Positions 1 through 8,925 of a DNA stretch of 64,000 nucleotides are shown here, piece by piece; the stretch's first letter is position 1, and every line of letters starts with the position of its first letter. The stretch covers positions 1 to 64,000 of the forward strand of contig WJIL01000143.1 of assembly GCA_014730275.1 (NCBI GenBank). Direction: 5' to 3'. The notes below the pieces were generated by a model, which searched no databases, had not been told where the DNA came from, and saw only the letters and a program-made list of their open reading frames with translations. Source of the DNA: Candidatus Lokiarchaeota archaeon. GTDB taxonomy: Archaea > Asgardarchaeota > Thorarchaeia > Thorarchaeales > Thorarchaeaceae. The position numbers and the translations under genes were made by a program.

Positions 1-198
1 AATGGGTATGCCTATCTCGATGTTGATTTGCCTGACGAAATGGCTGGGAGACTTGGGCACAGATACAGTGTCGATTTCATTGAAAATGTGGGATGGATTT
101 ACGAAGACGATTATGAATACAGAACAGCTGACTGGGGTGACAAACCAGGTCTTGATATTGGTTCGAGCTATCCGGTTACAGCACAACTTCATAACTGA
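1..198 (+). CDS. C-terminal end of an unknown protein (partial)
   Basis: The first frame is open from base 1 to a TGA at 196-198 and encodes 65 residues rich in Asp, Glu, Tyr and Gly. That composition fits the end of a folded or extracellular protein better than a chance frame. No start is visible, so the gene begins to the left of the window. I do not recognise the family. A longer overlapping frame (2-280) lacks a natural composition and is taken as a shadow. Confidence 0.5.
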   Translation, partial: NGYAYLDVDLPDEMAGRLGHRYSVDFIENVGWIYEDDYEYRTADWGDKPGLDIGSSYPVTAQLHN

Positions 199-288
199 AG
201 AAACAGAAACACACAAGGGATGTATAGTGACTGCTAACCGAGTCCCATCCCGGTCTCAGGATACAGAAGATTCTGTGTAATGCATATT

Positions 289-477
289 TTATGTTCTTAT
301 AAGCCAACAGACAAAATAGTCGGGCAGGACATCCTCGATTTTGTCGATGTTGCCAATATAGAACTCGGTAGTCCATCCCCCGACTTCGTAGCTGTCAGCC
401 ATGCCTTCGGATGCATAAGACAGGAGGGCGGATCCTATCAACAACATGAGAATAAGCGCAGTTCCGTAAGCCATCAT
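289..477 (-). CDS. Possible small secreted or membrane protein
   Basis: From the ATG at 475-477 this frame encodes 62 residues. They begin with a hydrophobic stretch resembling a signal peptide (LILMLLIGSALLS, about residues 8-20), followed by a short acidic and aromatic tail. The frame stays open upstream to 612, where residues resemble a helix-turn-helix more than a secreted protein, so the ORF may be two fused remnants. No convincing ribosome site is seen. It could be a small envelope protein or the decayed start of a larger one. No function is proposed. Confidence 0.3.
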   Translation of the reverse strand: MMAYGTALILMLLIGSALLSYASEGMADSYEVGGWTTEFYIGNIDKIEDVLPDYFVCWLIRT

Positions 478-910
478 GATAGGGTCGGACCCTCTACATG
501 CTGAGGTGTGAACGACTATGCCCACGGAGCGTCGGACAACGATTTCATCCAGTCCAAGATTTACAGCCTGCTTGAGCAGTACTGGTTCATCTGGATGCAC
601 GAGTTTGAGCATGGAGGTACCGTTTCACTGAGGTCTACACTAAATCTTGGCAACTCTAGGTGCGCACGAGTCATACTTTCGGTCCGCTCGCCTCGAACAG
701 TAGTAACGGTGGACTGGACACCTCACCGGAGCTCGGTGTAATCGAGTTGTTACGTGATCAATACCTAAATTCCGCGACCAATCTATCCTGTTGGCATGCA
801 GTATCGTGTTATTTCTACAATAAACTCACGAAAATCATGACAACTACGGACATGTATGCTGGATGAATTATAGTCTGCATCTACGAAGTAAGGGGCTGTG
901 GTCTGACCTC
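478..910. other. Gene-poor stretch
   Basis: Short frames exist on both strands (for example 508-741 and 660-866 on plus), but none has a ribosome site, a recognisable motif or a convincing composition. No tRNA-like or terminator-like structure was seen. It lies downstream of the beta-helix gene and is probably spacer or decayed sequence. Confidence 0.4.
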
Positions 911-2593
911 TTAGTCGTCCATCTGAGAAGTTGTAGTCCTCTTTCGCCGACGCTTCGCAAAATAGGTGGTACCAATCAGGCCAGCTCCGATTATCACTAT
1001 AATCAAAATATAACGCTCTGCATGTCCGTTCACAGAACGTGGATGCCAATCGAACGTGAATATGTTTCCCGGAATATAGTACGGTCCAATTCCGATGTAG
1101 TCATCCCAGGAATTACCTCGTCCTATTCCATTATCCCAACTGTTGAAGGAATTCCAATCCCATGCATTCCCTCTGGCATTTCGTGCCAAGACATTGCCAT
1201 AAAACGTGTTGTGGTTACTGCCTTCGTTTAGAATGCCCCACCCACCGTTGCCCTCTATGGTGTTATCAATGACGCCACATCTGTTGGACTGTGAAAGAAA
1301 AAGACCCTGCAGTGTGTTATTCGCTATATGATTTGACCGTATGACACAGTTGGAGGACAATTCGATTTCAAGCCCGTGATACGAGTCAGCAAACGTAGAA
1401 TCGAGAACCCTACAACCTGTTGATTGAAGTATCAACAGAGACGCCCATGTGGCTCCGTACGCCTGTATCTCTTGGACCGTACAATTTGTTGAATAGACAA
1501 TATTGACTGGGATTTTGGTGGTGTGAAAATCACCACCATCCAGAGTAGTCGAAGTGCTGTTAATCAGGAATATCTGCCCATATCGAGCACCGTCTATGCT
1601 CTCATGTGATTTTGTCAGGAAATAGCCGAATTCCTTTCCATTGACATCGTTGCCGTGGAAATCATGCACATAATGAGGCAGTGAACCAGTGATTTCTATA
1701 CCACAGTTCTCAAACGTATTATTCACAATTGCACATGAAGTCGAATCATAAAAATCTAGACCGTAGTAGCTGCAATTAACAAGCAAGTTATCTCGCACGC
1801 GTATCCTTTGGGAAAGTCCAATGCCTATCCCTCTATAATCTCGTATGATGTGATTATTCTGTAGGTCACAATCGCGTGATCCGGATAGATGAATGGCAGT
1901 AGCGTGGGTATTGTCCACCAGTTGATTATACGATACCGTGCAATCAGTGCAATTGCGTATTTCTATTGCTTCCCCCTGATGCCATACAAAATCTGCATCG
2001 GTTACCTGTACTGCTCTACCAATACCATTCAGGTCATTCCCACTAAAAATGCAGTCGTTAGAGTTCGATACATAGACTCCAACCCAAGAACAATCCACAA
2101 TTGAACAGCTGGTAATACTGCATGCCTTGGTTTCATTCATTTCAATTCCATATGATGTTGAGTCAATAGTACAGTTCTGAATGGCACCGTTTTCAACCCC
2201 CTTCAGATAAACGCTGCCAATCAGTTCGCAGTCTCTCATAACGAAGTGCGCGGTTGTATTCTCTACTCGCAAGCAGTTGTTATTCGATTCAATTCTCAAG
2301 TTCGCAATAACAAAGGGATTTTCTGCTGTACCATTTCCAGGATATGCCTGCAAAACAAAATCACTATTGGAACCTATTATGATAGGGCTAGACTTATTGT
2401 AAGATTCTTCAGCGAGGACTGGGCTCCGTTCAGGAAAAGAGTATGTGTAAGATGGCTTAGTGCTCTTAGCTTCATGGCAAGAATGAATCCCGTCGAATTG
2501 ATTTTCCAGATAAACAGCAAATTGGAAACCAATTAGTAACATCACTAGTATGCAGATGCTTTGTTTTTCCATTCTGTGTAACATCGAGTTCAT
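911..2593 (-). CDS. Membrane-anchored right-handed parallel beta-helix surface protein (NosD/PbH1-like)
   Basis: The protein has an N-terminal signal-like segment (CILVMLLIGFQFAV), then some 400 residues of repeating Asn/Cys/Ser-rich coils of the kind 'NCTIDSTSYGIEM' and 'NNHIIRDYRGIGI', typical of PbH1 beta-helix repeats. An aromatic Trp-Asp-rich segment follows, then a C-terminal transmembrane helix and a short Arg/Lys tail. This predicts an extracellular beta-helix held in the membrane. NosD-like helices often bind or process carbohydrate, but no catalytic residues can be assigned. It directly follows the metzincin gene and is probably co-transcribed with it. The open frame starts at a TTG at 2603-2605; I prefer the ATG at 2591-2593, though ATGs at 2584 and 2572 (closer to the signal) are possible. 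Confidence 0.75.
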   Translation of the reverse strand: MNSMLHRMEKQSICILVMLLIGFQFAVYLENQFDGIHSCHEAKSTKPSYTYSFPERSPVLAEESYNKSSPIIIGSNSDFVLQAYPGNGTAENPFVIANLRIESNNNCLRVENTTAHFVMRDCELIGSVYLKGVENGAIQNCTIDSTSYGIEMNETKACSITSCSIVDCSWVGVYVSNSNDCIFSGNDLNGIGRAVQVTDADFVWHQGEAIEIRNCTDCTVSYNQLVDNTHATAIHLSGSRDCDLQNNHIIRDYRGIGIGLSQRIRVRDNLLVNCSYYGLDFYDSTSCAIVNNTFENCGIEITGSLPHYVHDFHGNDVNGKEFGYFLTKSHESIDGARYGQIFLINSTSTTLDGGDFHTTKIPVNIVYSTNCTVQEIQAYGATWASLLILQSTGCRVLDSTFADSYHGLEIELSSNCVIRSNHIANNTLQGLFLSQSNRCGVIDNTIEGNGGWGILNEGSNHNTFYGNVLARNARGNAWDWNSFNSWDNGIGRGNSWDDYIGIGPYYIPGNIFTFDWHPRSVNGHAERYILIIVIIGAGLIGTTYFAKRRRKRTTTSQMDD

Positions 2594-2601
2594 TTTCCAA
2601 G

Positions 2602-5082
2602 TCAATGCATTGTTCGTTGAATGTTCTGGTTACTATTTACATGGCTCCATTTGGAAACTTGGGGCAATGTCATTATTGACCTGATATGGAGCGAAAAGGG
2701 AGATGAGCTACTGAAATAATCGGAATCTATAGATGGATGCAATTTCCAATCAGTTTCAGATAATGGACTGGATTGCATGTTTACTGTATCTGATTCATCG
2801 TTAGCTGCACAAACAAGTGGGCTAATTCCTGGTCTATCAAAATGATAGCGTATGACCAAATCCAAGACTCTGCCTAGGTGTCCATGATAATTGTAATATC
2901 GGGCACGTGCAAACTGGATTCCAATATACTTGATTTTTCTCTCAGGATTAAACTCATTCCCTGAATAATGGGTGTGTGTTTTTGGCGTGCCATCGTCAAG
3001 CTCACTGGTGAGAAATGTGATTGATTCTGGATTACATCCGAATAGCCAAGTAGCGGTGAAATTACCATAGTGCTCTCCTTCATACCAGTTATCATGCTCA
3101 TCACCGGCCTTGGAATAATCGAAATACGAACGTGATACAGAGCCGTACCACGAATCGTAGAGACAAAACACGATTGACCTTTCTTTATTTGTGTCAAACA
3201 ATGTTATGATAACATCTCCCATGGTATTACCATCAATCAGCTGCATTTTCGCTTGCAGAGATCGGATATCTTGAATCTCTACAGATGTGTGTAGCTCCTT
3301 GACAAACAACGGGCCGTGTTTCCAAGAGCTAGTTCCTGCTATTTGAGTGCAATATAGGTAATCCTTCTTAGTGTGAAGGGTACCAGAATCCTGAAGAGTA
3401 CGGTACCCCTCGAATCCTGACCCAGGCCCTTTCCTTGTCCATCCAGAGGTGCTATTACATACGTCATGCCAAATCGATTCATAATAAGCTCCCCTTTGCC
3501 AATGCCACACACAATAGGTCGGATCAGAATCTATGCAGTCTAATCGGTGAGCGTAACAACAATCAGGGCAAGGACAATCTGTATTATCGTAGTAGTGAGG
3601 CATGCCTAGGTAGTGGCCAAATTCGTGCATGAGCACTGTCCTTCGAGCCGAAGAAATGTCTCGCCAATTCCAAAAACACCAATCCTTCCAAGCTTGATCG
3701 GGGAAGACTATGCTATCTCCACCATAGTATCCACCCGATTCCCAAATATAATGAGCAAATAAACACCATAACCAGTCAATATTACCTGCTTGCTGAGTAT
3801 ATTGCTTTTTGTGCTGAAAGTGGTTATCGTGCAATGCTGAAATTTCGGGAGGATGCAGAGTGTCGCTGAAAGCGAGCGATTCGTCCACTCTAATATCAAC
3901 TCTGTGGTAGGAATAGCATTTGTAATAGCTCTCAAAATAGGAAATGAATGCATCATCAGGTTTGTGGTCAGAGCGATAATCCAGCTCGATGAAAGCGCCT
4001 CTATGATGAACCTGAAGAATAGTGATTTTTTTACCGCACTCCGTGTATCCCTGCCAATATATGTCTAATCTCAGCTCGTGAACAGAAGAATCGATATAAT
4101 CCCCTAAATCTATCTCTAAGTTTGCCGGAACAGTTCTAGAAGTAATGAATGTGTCATCTACATATATATCGCAAATTCTAGTGTGAGTCTCCCATCCATT
4201 CTCAATAGCTAGATTGAGAGTTGTGTCCGGACCCATTTCCACGAGGTATCGCAGATTGCAATGACCCTCCTTATGTGTGAATTGCCCTGTAACATCTAGC
4301 GGATTGCCATCGAGGTCATAAACCCAGAAATGCTTCAACAACCATCCTTTCTCCGCATGTGCGCCGTAGTTTATTGTAATAGTTATTGTATGTTCTCCGA
4401 CTCCATAGATAACTGGTGTACCGGTAGAAGTGTGATAACCGTCCTCATCTATCCAAATATTCTCAGCAAACGGTTCACCATCTAAACTTAAAGTTAGATA
4501 ACGTGGGTACGAATCTTGATCCTGTTCAATCTCCAAATGAATTATGTATGAAATTGGGCCTGGCTGATTAGTCTCAAATGAGAAATAGAGTTTAGAATAG
4601 GCTTGTTTCGGAAACCAATGACCTCTCTTAGCAGGCGTCAATGGAGTCACTGGAGCATCATCATCACCGGGTTCAGCTAGAATTTGAGAGTCTCGAGTTT
4701 CGGTTTCAAGGCTGCCAGTATTGTTACCATTCAAGGAATCTGAATCCGAGTAGCGTACTTCCGAAGGGGGGCTGCCTGTAGGCATTTGGAGAGTACCATT
4801 GTCTAGTTCCTGGATATATTCAAGCCCGGATTGCCACGTCGTATTCATGAAGCGCCTTACAATGGGGGTGTCAGAGTGATCAGGATCTTGTAATTGACGA
4901 TTTTTTGTTATAGATGGCTCTGGAAAAGAATGCGTTTGGTATTTGGATTCTAATGTCTTATCGGAACCGTTAGCGAGGCCTTTAGAGGGTTCATTTGATA
5001 GCGTATTTGGAATACCCGGGAAAATACCTATCGATATTAAAACCACAATTACAAACGTTAAGATGATCGTTCTATAACCCAT
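2602..5082 (-). CDS. Secreted metzincin-like zinc metalloprotease
   Basis: The protein begins with a signal peptide or anchor (IILTFVIVVLISIGIF). Around residue 480 is HEFGHYLGMPH, the extended zinc motif HExxHxxGxxH of metzincins, with Glu as the catalytic base. The motif is followed by a Cys-rich insertion (CPCPDCC and further Cys), probably disulphide-bonded. The N-terminal half looks like beta-sandwich domains, and a beta-rich C-terminal part follows the protease. The ATG at 5080-5082 is chosen over the upstream TTG at 5104-5106 because GGAG sits 9 bases before it. The stop lies just before the beta-helix gene, suggesting a two-gene envelope operon. The substrate is unknown. Confidence 0.75.
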   Translation of the reverse strand: MGYRTIILTFVIVVLISIGIFPGIPNTLSNEPSKGLANGSDKTLESKYQTHSFPEPSITKNRQLQDPDHSDTPIVRRFMNTTWQSGLEYIQELDNGTLQMPTGSPPSEVRYSDSDSLNGNNTGSLETETRDSQILAEPGDDDAPVTPLTPAKRGHWFPKQAYSKLYFSFETNQPGPISYIIHLEIEQDQDSYPRYLTLSLDGEPFAENIWIDEDGYHTSTGTPVIYGVGEHTITITINYGAHAEKGWLLKHFWVYDLDGNPLDVTGQFTHKEGHCNLRYLVEMGPDTTLNLAIENGWETHTRICDIYVDDTFITSRTVPANLEIDLGDYIDSSVHELRLDIYWQGYTECGKKITILQVHHRGAFIELDYRSDHKPDDAFISYFESYYKCYSYHRVDIRVDESLAFSDTLHPPEISALHDNHFQHKKQYTQQAGNIDWLWCLFAHYIWESGGYYGGDSIVFPDQAWKDWCFWNWRDISSARRTVLMHEFGHYLGMPHYYDNTDCPCPDCCYAHRLDCIDSDPTYCVWHWQRGAYYESIWHDVCNSTSGWTRKGPGSGFEGYRTLQDSGTLHTKKDYLYCTQIAGTSSWKHGPLFVKELHTSVEIQDIRSLQAKMQLIDGNTMGDVIITLFDTNKERSIVFCLYDSWYGSVSRSYFDYSKAGDEHDNWYEGEHYGNFTATWLFGCNPESITFLTSELDDGTPKTHTHYSGNEFNPERKIKYIGIQFARARYYNYHGHLGRVLDLVIRYHFDRPGISPLVCAANDESDTVNMQSSPLSETDWKLHPSIDSDYFSSSSPFSLHIRSIMTLPQVSKWSHVNSNQNIQRTMH

Positions 5083-5269
5083 AGTTACGAACTCCAAACC
5101 CCTCAATGGTTATTCATTTTTAAATGTTACTAATTATTTATCTCTATGACAAAAGTCAAGAACATAACGCGAGCTTCTATAGGGCTACGTTTGCGAGATT
5201 TTCGCCCCTCTTTCCCTATTTCAGAACCTATAGCATTTCTTAACCGTTTCTAGAAAGATAGAAATTTTA

Positions 5270-5760
5270 CAAATTCATAAAGAATCCAAGTGGAGAAGCG
5301 GAAGATTTCTGTAGGATTTCATCCAAGTGCTATTGTGACTGAGGGCGGTAGGCCACTCCCCCACGGGAGAAGCGCCCAGCCCCGAAGGCTGTAAGGAAGA
5401 CTGGTTCTTCTAAGCAGAAGTCCTCACTCTCCAAACAAGGGACTCTATCAAGTCCCGGAGAGTCCGCGGCTGTTCACCTCGTCCGTAATGGACCTCCTTA
5501 GCGGCGGTGACAATGTTGAGGTGGGTGATCATGACCACGCCGTGACAAGCACTGTGGAAAACCTCGCTGTCGCCGGGAGTGATGACCTGGGGCAACGACA
5601 GGAGAAAGAAGCCAAGACCGCGAGAGGAATCCCATTCCGATGAACGTGGACAAAGCCTCTGCTGACTCACGGGCCTACGGGTACCATGGGGGCGGCGACG
5701 CTGGCAGGGGAAGGGTGGAACACAGAAGTTTCACGCAGTTCCTAAAACTGTAAGAAACAG
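5270..5760. other. GC-rich island with strong hairpins; possible transposon end or structured RNA
   Basis: This stretch is visibly richer in G and C than its flanks and has no convincing gene. It contains a nested hairpin at 5426-5463: a 7-bp outer stem (ACTCTCC/GGAGAGT), a 6-base bulge, and a 6-bp inner stem (GGGACT/AGTCCC). Smaller hairpins lie at about 5373-5390 and 5408-5425. The plus frame ending at the TAA at 5392-5394, with hairpins and a pyrimidine-rich tail downstream, loosely recalls the end of an IS200/IS605 TnpB gene and its guide RNA. That is a weak impression. I looked for RNase P and SRP RNA core motifs and did not find them. The frame at 5410-5670 on minus is open but unrecognised. 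Confidence 0.35.
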
Positions 5761-6054
5761 GTTATCTAGATGGTTGTCACGAAAAGAGAGTCCTCAATTT
5801 TTCACACTCTGACGGTGAAGAGAAATCGATATATCTGTTATGTCCATTCCTTTGAGCGTTACTTGGTCTGCCATTTAAGCTTACATCTTCTTCCCCTATT
5901 GTCATTACTCGTTGAGTATTCTAATGTCGTCTTGCTCCAAGGAAGTTACATCATACTCACAATCCTTTCCGTGATACTGAGGTTCATGGGAGGAGAAACA
6001 CAGACACGTAGCTCAATGTCAATCCTTCTGACATTCTCCGATAGTATCTATTGT

Positions 6055-6240
6055 ATGTGCGGCCGTTTCTCACTGCTTGCCCATCAGAAGCTCCTACGAG
6101 AGCGCTTCAACATCGACAGGTTCGACCACGTCCCCGACAAACTGTACAACATAGATTCCGAACAGGAGATAGCAGTCATCATCGTAGTGCAAGTGTCTAT
6201 CTTCTCTGTAAGGTGCCTCCCCGAGGTTATGATTGTATAA
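6055..6240 (+). pseudogene. Truncated SRAP-domain protein (HMCES/YedK type)
   Basis: The ATG at 6055 starts MCGRFSL, the hallmark N-terminus of SRAP proteins. In these, Cys2 becomes the new N-terminus and crosslinks to abasic sites in single-stranded DNA. The next 40 residues keep the family pattern (an 'ERF.I' block and a 'YNI...Q.I.VI' block). The frame then drifts into unrelated sequence and stops after 61 residues, against about 200 in the intact family. The conserved Asn-Glu and His blocks needed later are absent. It is a 5' remnant in a decayed neighbourhood. The same frame is open upstream to 5770 but without SRAP character. Confidence 0.6.
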
Positions 6241-6333
6241 GACATCATCTACTGCTGGTATGCAGTTTTCTCCATCTCCGTGGATCAGAAGCTTAGCTCC
6301 AAGTACACCGACACCTCCAACCTTCTCTTCTGC

Positions 6334-6582
6334 TTACTTAGCACATTGATTAAATCCTAGGCCATTAACAACATTGGACCAGAAATATTGGTCAAATTCT
6401 GTGGCTGGATTGTGATAGACCGAACCTTGCCATCCGAAGTAGGTACACACACCACTACTAAGTGTCACATTCGCTAGGTACAAATGTGCAGAACTGGATT
6501 GCGACGCGAAGCATCCAGAGTGCCATGCTGAACCATAAACGATTTCGGCATGATTCCTGTCGTTGGGAACATTCCCTGACAT
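6334..6582 (-). pseudogene. Fragment of an unknown, possibly caspase-like, protein
   Basis: The 82-residue frame has natural composition. Its pattern recalls the end of caspase-like (clan CD) domains: a strand ending in a Cys-containing 'SGCFA' turn, then a segment like 'SGVCTYFGWQGSV', then an aromatic helix (FDQYFWSNVV). There is an ATG at 6580-6582 but no ribosome site, and the piece is too short for a domain. I read it as a leftover of a larger gene in the same decayed region as the SRAP remnant. The family assignment is tentative. Confidence 0.35.
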
Positions 6583-6849
6583 AAATACGCTTTAGGTATC
6601 ATCACGCGGAAATAGGGTAATCTGTAGGCAATCCTATCCGTGTTAATATCATTGTAATTGGTCTTTTCGTGTGGTTGAAACTAATGTGGTCAGATTTTTT
6701 GCCCGGGCAGAGGGGGAATAATAAGCTACAAGATGGGAATGAAGACATGCATAGAGTTTCACACCACCATGTAGAATGGTTCATAAGTAACAGACTAGAA
6801 AAATGAGTGAGAGGACAGACAAAAAACATCGAGCAAGATGTGATAATTA

Positions 6850-7425
6850 ATGAGTCTTGATTTTGCGAAGGGCATAAAGGAATTCCGCTGGCACGGCAGA
6901 GGCGGTCAGGGCGTAGTGACCTCCAACCAGATGCTTGGAAAAGCAGCCCTGGAAGAAGGAAACTACATTCAGTGCTTCCCGGAGTTCGGGCCGGAGCGCA
7001 CTGGCGCCCCTGTGAAAGCATATTTACGAATTAGTGAGAAACCCATCCAGATTTACGCTCAAGTGTATACGCCGAGTACTGTGGTTTGCATAGATCCAAC
7101 CCTGCTACAGGTTCTAAACCCAGCAGAAGGATTGGATGAAGATGGCACCCTTGTTTTGAATACGGATATGAGCCCCGCAGAAGTACGGGATCAATTCGAT
7201 TTCAGAAAGGGTACTGTAACTACGGTTGATGCGAGTACTATTGCTATGGATATCATGGGCCGTCCATTCTATAACATGCCCACGATGGCAGCAGCAATTA
7301 AGGCGACCGGCGTGGTCAAACTTGAGACTGCTATCAACACGGTCATGGAACGGTATCCAGGAAAGGTGGGCGAACTCAACAAAGCCGCGATGGAACGAGC
7401 GGTAGAGGAGGCTGAAGTAGATTGA
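6850..7425 (+). CDS. porG: Pyruvate:ferredoxin oxidoreductase, gamma subunit
   Basis: The protein opens with FRWHGRGGQGVVTSNQ and continues with a FPEFGPERTGAPV block, both diagnostic of the gamma subunit of 2-oxoacid:ferredoxin oxidoreductases. Length (191 residues) is normal. In the four-subunit archaeal enzyme this subunit corresponds to domain III of the fused enzyme and helps bind CoA. The complex turns pyruvate and CoA into acetyl-CoA and CO2, reducing ferredoxin. It is the first gene of a porG-porD-porA-porB operon, and its TGA overlaps the TTG start of porD. The ribosome site is weak. Confidence 0.93.
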   Translation: MSLDFAKGIKEFRWHGRGGQGVVTSNQMLGKAALEEGNYIQCFPEFGPERTGAPVKAYLRISEKPIQIYAQVYTPSTVVCIDPTLLQVLNPAEGLDEDGTLVLNTDMSPAEVRDQFDFRKGTVTTVDASTIAMDIMGRPFYNMPTMAAAIKATGVVKLETAINTVMERYPGKVGELNKAAMERAVEEAEVD

Positions 7426-7718
7426 CTGAGCGATTCGACGAGATACCCATGGCTGGCAATATTATCAAGCCAGGCAATGCGACGGAGTACAAGACCGGTG
7501 GCTGGAGGTCAAAACGGCCTATTCATATCCCCGAAAAGTGCTTGTGGGTGAAGAACGGCACGTGCGGTCTCTGTTGGATTTTCTGTCCAGATGATGCCAT
7601 TCGGCTTGAAGAGAAAGATGGTGAATACGTGCACATCTATGACTACGACTATTGCAAGGGCTGTGGTATCTGTGCAGAACAGTGCCCTGTTGATGCAATA
7701 AAGATGGAGGATGAGTAG
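7422..7718 (+). CDS. porD: Pyruvate:ferredoxin oxidoreductase, delta subunit (2[4Fe-4S] ferredoxin)
   Basis: A 98-residue ferredoxin-like subunit that passes electrons from the TPP site to external ferredoxin. The second cluster motif is standard (CKGCGICAEQCP). The first is unusual: C-x7-C-x2-C-x3-CP (CLWVKNGTCGLCWIFCP) instead of C-x2-C-x2-C-x3-CP, so five residues sit between the first two cysteines. The TTG at 7422 overlaps the porG stop and follows GAGGAGG by about 11 bases. The ATG at 7449 is an alternative that would keep both clusters. The gene overlaps the start region of porA. Confidence 0.9.
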   Translation: MTERFDEIPMAGNIIKPGNATEYKTGGWRSKRPIHIPEKCLWVKNGTCGLCWIFCPDDAIRLEEKDGEYVHIYDYDYCKGCGICAEQCPVDAIKMEDE

Positions 7719-7719
7719 A

Positions 7720-8925
7720 GTGACGAGTGTTGAAAGAGTACCTGATGATCAGATTACGATTGAAGGACTGACTGGCGACGCAGCGATTGCACATGCGCTG
7801 AAGCAATGTGATCTTGATGTTCTCGCTGCGTATCCGATTACACCACAAACCATCATTGTAGAAGACTTCCAGAAGTTTGTTGCAAATGGTGAGGTGAATA
7901 CACGAGTTATCCCGGTAGAATCTGAGCACAGCGCGATGTCGGCTTGTATTGGTGCATCGGCGGTGGGCGGCAGAGTTGGAACAGCTACTGCATCTGCTGG
8001 TCTGGCACTGATGTGGGAGATTCTGTACTGTGCGGCTTCCATGAGAATGCCTATCGTGCTCAATGTTGCAAACCGAGCCCTGTCAGCTCCCATCAATATC
8101 CATAACGACTGGAGCGACAGCTACGGTGCTCGTGACAGCGGCTTCATTCAAATCTACACGCAGAGCTGTCAGGAAGCCTACGATACGACAATCATGGCGT
8201 TCAAGCTTGCAGAAGACCATGATGTGCTTCTGCCCGCGATGGTATGTATTGACGGTTTCATTCTGAGCCACAATGTGGAACGTGTTGAGATGCTTCCTAC
8301 CGAGGCTGTTCAGGATTTCCTGGGTACGAGAGAACCTGTTTTGCCCCTGGATCCTGACGATCCAATCACGATGGGTCCTTTGGCTTTGACCGACTATTAT
8401 TTCGAGTTCAAGGAGCAGCAGGACCGGGCAATGAAGAATGTTCCCAAGGCGTTCAAGAAGGTCGAAGAAGAATTCGAAAAGATGACAGGACGCTCCTACG
8501 GCATGTATGAGGAATACAAGACCGAGGATGCCGAGATCATCATTCTGACCCATAGCACCACTGGCGGCACAGCTAAGGCAGTGGCTGATACTCTCCGAGA
8601 GAAGGGTGAGAAGGTGGGTGTGCTTCGACTTCGAATGTTCAGACCATTCCCGACTGAAGAGATTCGAGAGATTCTCGCCGGTGCAAAAGCAGTTGCCATA
8701 TTTGAGAAATGTCGTTCCTTTGGTGCGGCAAGCAATCCGCTTGCTCTTGAAGTACGAACTGCACTCTATAACCTAGATGAACGTCCGATGGTTTGTGATT
8801 TTGTTGTTGGACTAGGCGGGCGAGATGTACCACCAACGACTATCGTTGATGGAATACGAAAGACAGAGGAGTACCTCGAAAAAGGTGAAGCTCCACTGTA
8901 CGAAACACTGGGGGTGCGTAAGTAA
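7720..8925 (+). CDS. porA: Pyruvate:ferredoxin oxidoreductase, alpha subunit
   Basis: The sequence carries the core of alpha subunits: an ITPQT motif, VESEHSAMSACIGASAVGGR, and NRALSAPINIH with a following D-W-S-D-SYGARDSG block. The last points to pyruvate rather than 2-oxoglutarate or branched-chain oxoacids. Length about 400 residues is normal. I prefer the GTG at 7720, because GGAGG at 7706-7710 lies 9 bases before it; the ATG at 7711 touches that box directly. porB follows immediately. Confidence 0.92.
   Translation: MTSVERVPDDQITIEGLTGDAAIAHALKQCDLDVLAAYPITPQTIIVEDFQKFVANGEVNTRVIPVESEHSAMSACIGASAVGGRVGTATASAGLALMWEILYCAASMRMPIVLNVANRALSAPINIHNDWSDSYGARDSGFIQIYTQSCQEAYDTTIMAFKLAEDHDVLLPAMVCIDGFILSHNVERVEMLPTEAVQDFLGTREPVLPLDPDDPITMGPLALTDYYFEFKEQQDRAMKNVPKAFKKVEEEFEKMTGRSYGMYEEYKTEDAEIIILTHSTTGGTAKAVADTLREKGEKVGVLRLRMFRPFPTEEIREILAGAKAVAIFEKCRSFGAASNPLALEVRTALYNLDERPMVCDFVVGLGGRDVPPTTIVDGIRKTEEYLEKGEAPLYETLGVRK

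Noticed and set aside
508-741. Plus frame with an HEFEH string resembling a zinc protease motif
   Set aside because: The rest of the frame lacks protease features, the start has no ribosome box, and the context is a gene-poor spacer.
5270-5760. RNase P RNA or SRP RNA in the GC-rich island
   Set aside because: The universal core motifs of either RNA were not found on either strand.
8083-8553. Long antisense frames over porA, trpB, the TSP3 array and other genes
   Set aside because: They are shadows of strongly supported genes on the other strand, with odd composition and no ribosome sites.
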